A stretch of 64,000 bases of DNA, from contig NZ_QOZG01000008.1 in NCBI RefSeq assembly GCF_003335045.1, positions 171,658-235,657 of the forward strand, written 5' to 3'. The position numbers and the translations under genes were made by a program. A model generated the notes under the pieces. That model ran no database searches. It was not told the origin of the DNA and was given only the letters and a program-made list of their open reading frames with translations. This DNA is from Paramesorhizobium salinisoli. GTDB lineage: Bacteria; Pseudomonadota; Alphaproteobacteria; Rhizobiales; Rhizobiaceae. Position 1 is the first letter of the stretch; each line of letters starts with the position of its first letter. Shown piece after piece: positions 59,656-64,000 of the stretch.

Positions 59656-61110
59656 ATGCCGCGTATCCATTCATTCTTTCGACTTGCATTGCTTGCCTCC
59701 GCAACCGGTACATTATTTCCAGTTTCTGGATTTTGTGCGATTGCCGAGGCGGGGCAGATCGACCGGAAAGGCGGGTCCGGGGATGATGCCGAAAATATTC
59801 AGCTCGCGCAGCTCTACGATCCCGGCGAGGAAGTCTACCGCGACGGCCGTATCCGCATCTATATCGATCCGGCCGGGCGGCGAATCACGATGGATCGGCG
59901 CGGCCGGATTCTGTCGATCGAGGAGCCGGAGCGCCAGCAAAGGCGCGTTCGCCGCGTCCCGGCGCCGGAGGACAATTGGACGCTGGATGGTCCTGTCGAT
60001 GGCGGCGTTCCCTATGACGGGTTCGGCGACGTCCCGGAAGATCCTTATGCGCGCGCTCCCGATGCACCTCGCGACCCTTATTATGACGACCCGGCGGGAA
60101 GTTATGATGGAAACCGCGACGGGCAGGTAGAGCGTTTGGATTTGCCGCCGCCAGATGCGTCGGCTTCGCTCGACGATGATTCGCGCCGGCCCGCCATTGA
60201 ACCGTCGCCGGCGGTTCCGGACCCCGGCGACATGGCGCCGGCAATCGAAATGCCGAAGGGCCAGGGCGCCAAATCCAGAATCGCCGCCTATCAGGTGCTG
60301 CTCGACCGCGCCGGCGCATCGCCCGGCGTCATCGACGGGCGCGCCGGCAGCAATGTCGACAAGGCCACCGCGGCGTATGGCGAACTGACAGGCAAATATA
60401 TCGATCCCTCTGATGAAGCGGCGGTCAACGCCGAACTTGAGGCAACGGGCGGGCCGGCCTTCGTTGACTATATCATCACCGACGAGGATGCGGCGCAGCC
60501 CTATATTGCTTCGGTGCCGGAGGATTACAGCGAGAAGGCGCAGCTTCCCAGCATGGCTTTCACGTCCGTTCGGGAAATGCTCGGAGAGCGCTTCCATATC
60601 GACGAGGCCTATCTGCAGGAACTCAATCCAGATACGGATTTCCGCCGGCCGGGCACCGTGATCCGCGTTCCCAATATAGGCAAGCCGGTGACTGCCAAGG
60701 TCGCGCGGATCGTCGCCGACAAGCCGCGCAAGCAGGTGCGCGGCTATGATGAAGCAGGCAAGCTCGTCGTCGCCTATCCCTCAACCATCGGTTCCTCCGA
60801 TAATCCCTCGCCCTCTGGCATCGTCCAGGTCGAGCGCATCGCGATCAATCCCAATTACACCTATAATCCGAAGATCAATTTTAAACAGGGTAACAATGAC
60901 AAGGTCCTTACCATTCCACCCGGCCCGAACGGCCCGGTCGGCACGGTCTGGATCGCCCTGTCGAAGCCGACCTACGGCATCCACGGCACGCCGGAGCCTT
61001 CAAAGATCGGCAAGACGTCCAGCCATGGCTGCGTCCGCCTGGCGAATTGGGATGCGCAGGAACTGGCAAAGCTGGTGAAGCCTGGGGTGACCGTCGAGTT
61101 CATTGAGTGA
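59656..61110 (+). CDS. YkuD-type L,D-transpeptidase
   Basis: A 484-residue exported protein with a signal peptide of about 30 residues (MPRIHSFFRLALLASATGTLFPV, then a cut near AIAEAG). The start is ATG 59656, with AGGTG upstream. A long acidic, proline-rich region (about 60-200) precedes a peptidoglycan-binding-like segment (about 210-260, AYQVLLDRAGASPGVIDGRAG) and a YkuD domain from about 360, with HGTPEP and the catalytic cysteine C459 in SHGCVRL. Such enzymes make 3-3 crosslinks or anchor proteins to the wall. Rhizobiales have many of these. It converges with the M23 peptidase gene 47 bp away. Confidence 0.92.
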   Translation: MPRIHSFFRLALLASATGTLFPVSGFCAIAEAGQIDRKGGSGDDAENIQLAQLYDPGEEVYRDGRIRIYIDPAGRRITMDRRGRILSIEEPERQQRRVRRVPAPEDNWTLDGPVDGGVPYDGFGDVPEDPYARAPDAPRDPYYDDPAGSYDGNRDGQVERLDLPPPDASASLDDDSRRPAIEPSPAVPDPGDMAPAIEMPKGQGAKSRIAAYQVLLDRAGASPGVIDGRAGSNVDKATAAYGELTGKYIDPSDEAAVNAELEATGGPAFVDYIITDEDAAQPYIASVPEDYSEKAQLPSMAFTSVREMLGERFHIDEAYLQELNPDTDFRRPGTVIRVPNIGKPVTAKVARIVADKPRKQVRGYDEAGKLVVAYPSTIGSSDNPSPSGIVQVERIAINPNYTYNPKINFKQGNNDKVLTIPPGPNGPVGTVWIALSKPTYGIHGTPEPSKIGKTSSHGCVRLANWDAQELAKLVKPGVTVEFIE

Positions 61111-61157
61111 GACGGTAAGGCGTTCTGCTCAGACGCTGCGGACGAACCGGAGAAATC

Positions 61158-63116
61158 CTAACCGTTGGGCGAGCCGGTTGCGGCGATCTTCGTACCATTG
61201 TCTTTCTGGTCGTTCAGCAACTGGTCGATGCGTTCGCGTTCGCGCTTGAATGCTTCCAATTCCCCACCTTTTAGCGCCTTGTTGTCGGGCAGGCGGATGC
61301 GCATCGGATCGACCTTGGTGCCGTTGACGATCAACTCGTAGTGCAGATGCGGTCCAGTAGACAGGCCCGTCGAGCCAACATATCCGATAACCTGTCCCTG
61401 GCGGACGCGGGCGCCGGGAACTATCCCCGAAGCGATGGCATTCTGGTGGGAATAGCTGGATTCATAACCATTGGCGTGGCGGATGACGGTTTGGTTGCCG
61501 TAGCCGTTGGTCCAGCCGGCCCGTTCGACGACACCGCTGCCGGCGGCGATGATCGGCGTGCCGCGGGGGGCGGCCCAATCGACGCCGGTATGCATCCTGA
61601 GGTAACCAAGGATGGGATGGCGACGCATCCCGAAGGGGGACCGGAAGATGCCGTTGGGCACGGGATTGCGCAAAAGGAACTGCTTGGCGCTCTTGCCGTT
61701 CTGGTCGAAATAGTCTGTCGTTCCATCCGGCGCCTGATAGCGGTAGAATTTCCGTGTGGTGCCTCCGAATGTGGCGGCAACATAAAGAATTTCCGAATTC
61801 TCCCCGGCCTGGTCGGAATTTTCCGGAAGTGAGAAGAAAGCCTCGATCTGGTCGTTCGGCGTGACCGTTGCCTGGAGATCTACATCGGAGGCCAGCATCT
61901 TGACGAGTTGACTGGTCATGGTGTCGGTCATGCCATAGGCAAGCGCAGCGCGGCAGATACCGTCATAGACCGAGGGAAGATCACCGCGGATGCGCGGCGG
62001 GGGAGCGCTACCGTCGAAGGCGGTGCGCAGGAGCGGCGTCATTTCCGGCTCATCCGAGGGAACATACTGATCGCGGTCATCGAGCGCGACGGTCAGAAGA
62101 TGCGTCGTCCCACTATAGATGCTGGCGCGGACGATCCGGTCTTCGTCATTGTGCGATTCGACGCCAATGCGCAGGACGCTGCCGGCTTTGAGGCGCGGCG
62201 AATTCATCAGCTTGCTCAGTGCTTCGGCCATATTGGCGGCATTGGTGCCGTCATAGCCGGCCTTGACCAGCGTATCGGCTATCGCCTCATCGTTGCGGAA
62301 GGGAATCACTTCTTCCGAAAAGCCGCTGCTGATCGCATCCGGTCCGGCGCGAGGGGCAACGCTGACATTCTCCTGGATGATGCGCACATCGAGGGGCGGG
62401 GTCAGCGAATAGGGCGATTCGCTGTTGCCGAAGCGCAGCGGATCGACATAGTGCAGCGAAGCGACTTGCATGTCGCCGTCGGTCAGCAGCAGCCCGGTAT
62501 TGCGCACGACATTTTCGACCTCGTCGGCGGTCAGATCGGCTGAGGAATCGAACGCGGTCGTCGCCAGCGGAAAATCAGATGTCCGCAGGCTGACCTCGCT
62601 TTCCACCTTGGCGCCATATATCTGACCCGTGCTCGCGATCTGCGCCGGCGGAGAGCCTTCAGAAAAGATGGCCAACGCATTGAATGCCGGATATTTCCGG
62701 TTACCGGGATGGTCGGCTGCAAGCGCCATGCGCACATATTCGAAGGGGCGGGTGCGGATGACCTCGCGCTCGCCGACCTTCTGCATCGTCGATACGTCGA
62801 AGCGCCGCCGATCGCGGTTCTTCTGTATGGCGGCGGTGGCGGCGACGCGATCGCCCTTGGACACGTCATTATCGGAATCAGAGCCCTGCATTTCGTTGTG
62901 CGTAAGCAATTCCGGCGGCGTTGCCAGTTGCTCGCGCCCATCAAGCGCCGCGAAAAGGGCTACACCCATGAGCATGCAGGAGGTAATGCCAGTCAGGAAT
63001 GTGCCGGCCAGCCAGCGGGCAGAAATTTCACGGCGGTCCGGCGGACCCCGTCGCCCATCGGTGATGAGCGGCGGTTCGTTGCCAGGGTCAATCGCGTGCC
63101 GCTCGTATTCCTTCAT
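61158..63116 (-). CDS. M23 family metallopeptidase, membrane-anchored
   Basis: A 652-residue protein with a basic cytoplasmic N-terminus, one membrane span at about 36-58 (GTFLTGITSCMLMGVALFAA) and a periplasmic region. The C-terminal LytM domain (about 490-615) has the zinc ligands: FRSPFGMRRHPILGYLRMHTGVDWAAPRG, with H/D, and STGPHLHYELIVNG with HxH. These are complete, so it should be an active endopeptidase on peptidoglycan crosslinks rather than an EnvC-like regulator. The ~400 residues between have no assignment I can make but resemble the N-terminal part of rhizobial M23 proteins. It converges with the L,D-transpeptidase gene. Confidence 0.92.
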   Translation of the reverse strand: MKEYERHAIDPGNEPPLITDGRRGPPDRREISARWLAGTFLTGITSCMLMGVALFAALDGREQLATPPELLTHNEMQGSDSDNDVSKGDRVAATAAIQKNRDRRRFDVSTMQKVGEREVIRTRPFEYVRMALAADHPGNRKYPAFNALAIFSEGSPPAQIASTGQIYGAKVESEVSLRTSDFPLATTAFDSSADLTADEVENVVRNTGLLLTDGDMQVASLHYVDPLRFGNSESPYSLTPPLDVRIIQENVSVAPRAGPDAISSGFSEEVIPFRNDEAIADTLVKAGYDGTNAANMAEALSKLMNSPRLKAGSVLRIGVESHNDEDRIVRASIYSGTTHLLTVALDDRDQYVPSDEPEMTPLLRTAFDGSAPPPRIRGDLPSVYDGICRAALAYGMTDTMTSQLVKMLASDVDLQATVTPNDQIEAFFSLPENSDQAGENSEILYVAATFGGTTRKFYRYQAPDGTTDYFDQNGKSAKQFLLRNPVPNGIFRSPFGMRRHPILGYLRMHTGVDWAAPRGTPIIAAGSGVVERAGWTNGYGNQTVIRHANGYESSYSHQNAIASGIVPGARVRQGQVIGYVGSTGLSTGPHLHYELIVNGTKVDPMRIRLPDNKALKGGELEAFKRERERIDQLLNDQKDNGTKIAATGSPNG

Positions 63117-63792
63117 TCTGTAAGCTGCCGGTCCTCTGGTCGTGCCGTATGGCGAACATGTCCGATCGCGCGCCGGCCAGTCCTATAGGCTTGAAACAAG
63201 CACATGTGCTTGTGCGATGAGGGGCTTGCCCCGTGAGTGGTCCCGAGTTTTGCCTGTCGCCAGCCTCGAAGTCAACGCGAAGTCCGCCCCAAGTCAGATC
63301 CGGGCCGGGGAGCAAGGCGGTTTTCCCCGATATACCCCACAATTTGCCGGCCGGAATCTGCCGATTATAGGTCCGAGCACAGATCCTGACGCTGCATCAA
63401 TCGTCGTTAGGACGGCTAAAAGTCGAATAGGGCAGGTTTGTGACCAGCCTCGCATCGCCTCCATTCAGTCTCCGTATATAACAAAGTACCCCCCGCATCC
63501 GCATTGCCGGGGCGGAACTGCCGGAGTACATTCAAAGGCTCGAACACAGCTCCCCCGATGACCGCACAGCGCGGTATCCCGATGGAAAAGACGGCAGGCC
63601 TTGTAAAGGTGTGTTTCGTCCCCATATCTAGCCAATCGCCATAATCAGCCAGTCTGTCATCCTTGTTTCACAAGGTTTCTCGTCGCAATGTTCGTGCGAT
63701 GAAAATGTGACGGTTCTGTTGGTTCGCGAGCGTCAACTCCAAGGTCAGATCAAGGCGAGCGATTTTTTTTTGGAAATTCGCACGAAATGGAG
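63117..63792. other. Non-coding region between the M23 peptidase gene and the rrn-type promoter
   Basis: No supported gene. Open frames here on both strands are short and look like chance. It should contain the M23 gene's promoter near 63117-63250. A small hairpin, CCTTGT-TTC-ACAAGG, lies at 63661-63675. The last 100 bases are A/T-rich, possibly an upstream element for the following promoter. Confidence 0.55.
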
Positions 63793-63822
63793 TTGACAGT
63801 TTCGTAGGGCGGGGCCTATAAA
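63793..63822 (+). promoter_or_regulatory. Strong sigma-70-type promoter, probably of an rRNA operon
   Basis: TTGACA at 63793-63798, an 18-base G/C-rich spacer and TATAAA at 63817-63822, both near consensus. The spacer ends GGGGCC just before the -10, as in rhizobial rRNA promoters. No ORF follows in the remaining 178 bases, which look like a structured leader. That an rrn operon follows is inference. Confidence 0.65.
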
Positions 63823-63980
63823 GCGCCACAACGAGGGCGGCGCGCCGCTGGCGAGTAAGTAGTTCGCTCTCGAGGCAGGCTAAGAGATCTTCTCAATGTC
63901 TTGCCGTAAAGGTCTGAAAAGACTTGTTAATTTGACCTGGTGGCGAAAGCTTGAAAGGTTGTTTTCCCCGAAAAAAGGGG

Positions 63981-63986
63981 TTGACA
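63981..63986 (+). promoter_or_regulatory. Second -35-like TTGACA near the right edge
   Basis: A perfect TTGACA follows a CCCC-GAAAAAA-GGGG hairpin. Its -10 would lie beyond base 64000. It may be the P2 of tandem rRNA promoters. Confidence 0.4.
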
Positions 63987-64000
63987 AAGGGATCACGAAG

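Overview
The window is a 64 kb piece of an alphaproteobacterial chromosome, most likely from the Hyphomicrobiales (Rhizobiales), at the level of Phyllobacteriaceae, Brucellaceae or Rhizobiaceae. The evidence is the gene neighbourhoods (argH - small lipoprotein - lysA - TIGR02302/DUF4175; lysC-ptsP-prfA-prmC-DUF4167-clpB; leuB, leuD and asd close together), the high G+C with many long antisense shadow frames, and an rRNA-type promoter at the right end. I cannot name the genus from sequence alone. The window is almost entirely core chromosome. I see no transposase, integrase, phage gene, CRISPR array or restriction system, and no clear island of foreign composition.

Layout. 1-4.6 kb: lysine and arginine synthesis on the minus strand (TIGR02302 protein, lysA, LptM-like lipoprotein, argH). 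4.7-9.5 kb: tlpA, LysE exporter, YaiI-like protein, EamA transporter, YihY-like membrane protein and an SDR. 9.6-13.3 kb: a plus-strand run of HIG1-like small protein, PduO adenosyltransferase, etfB, etfA and 3-hydroxybutyryl-CoA dehydrogenase, with a perfect 24-bp palindrome ahead of etfB. 13.7-24.2 kb: cysK, an acyltransferase, tRNA-Ala, yggT-DUF167, ppa, an acetyltransferase, typA, mgtE and an M3 oligopeptidase. 24.2-34.8 kb: a CoA-ester lyase with DUF1737, leuD, a zincin, asd, an MHS transporter with a large periplasmic insert, leuB, a Trm112-like protein, a LON-domain protein, a CnoX-type thioredoxin and a prolyl-tRNA editing protein. 35-45.4 kb: tRNA-Gly, a CelD-like acetyltransferase translationally coupled to a flippase, secA, a parvulin, argJ, another acetyltransferase, a MutT Nudix enzyme and a small membrane protein. 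45.4-55.6 kb: a methyltransferase, comF, grxC, a nitrilase, DUF1178, ubiG, lysC, ptsP, prfA and prmC. 55.9-63.1 kb: DUF4167, clpB, an L,D-transpeptidase and a convergent M23 peptidase. The last ~880 bases are non-coding and carry what looks like the promoter and leader of an rrn operon whose 16S gene would lie just past the edge.

How the genes work together. The aspartate pathway is scattered over the window (lysC, asd, lysA), with leucine (leuB, leuD), arginine (argH, argJ) and cysteine (cysK). EtfBA, the hydroxyacyl-CoA dehydrogenase and the CoA-ester lyase belong to acyl-CoA metabolism. SecA, the parvulin, CnoX, TlpA, GrxC and ClpB are protein export, folding and redox genes. The L,D-transpeptidase, the M23 peptidase, the flippase, CelD-like protein and acyltransferase serve the envelope. 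PrfA/PrmC, TypA, the prolyl-tRNA editor and the tRNAs serve translation. PtsP is the first enzyme of the nitrogen PTS.

I did not find a convincing new multi-gene system. The most interesting leads are the perfect palindrome before etfBA, the ~180-residue periplasmic insert in the MHS transporter, a tandem 16-bp repeat between mgtE and the M3 peptidase, the 40-bp divergent gap between argH and tlpA, the low-complexity DUF4167 protein and an unannotated 42-codon ORF near cysK.
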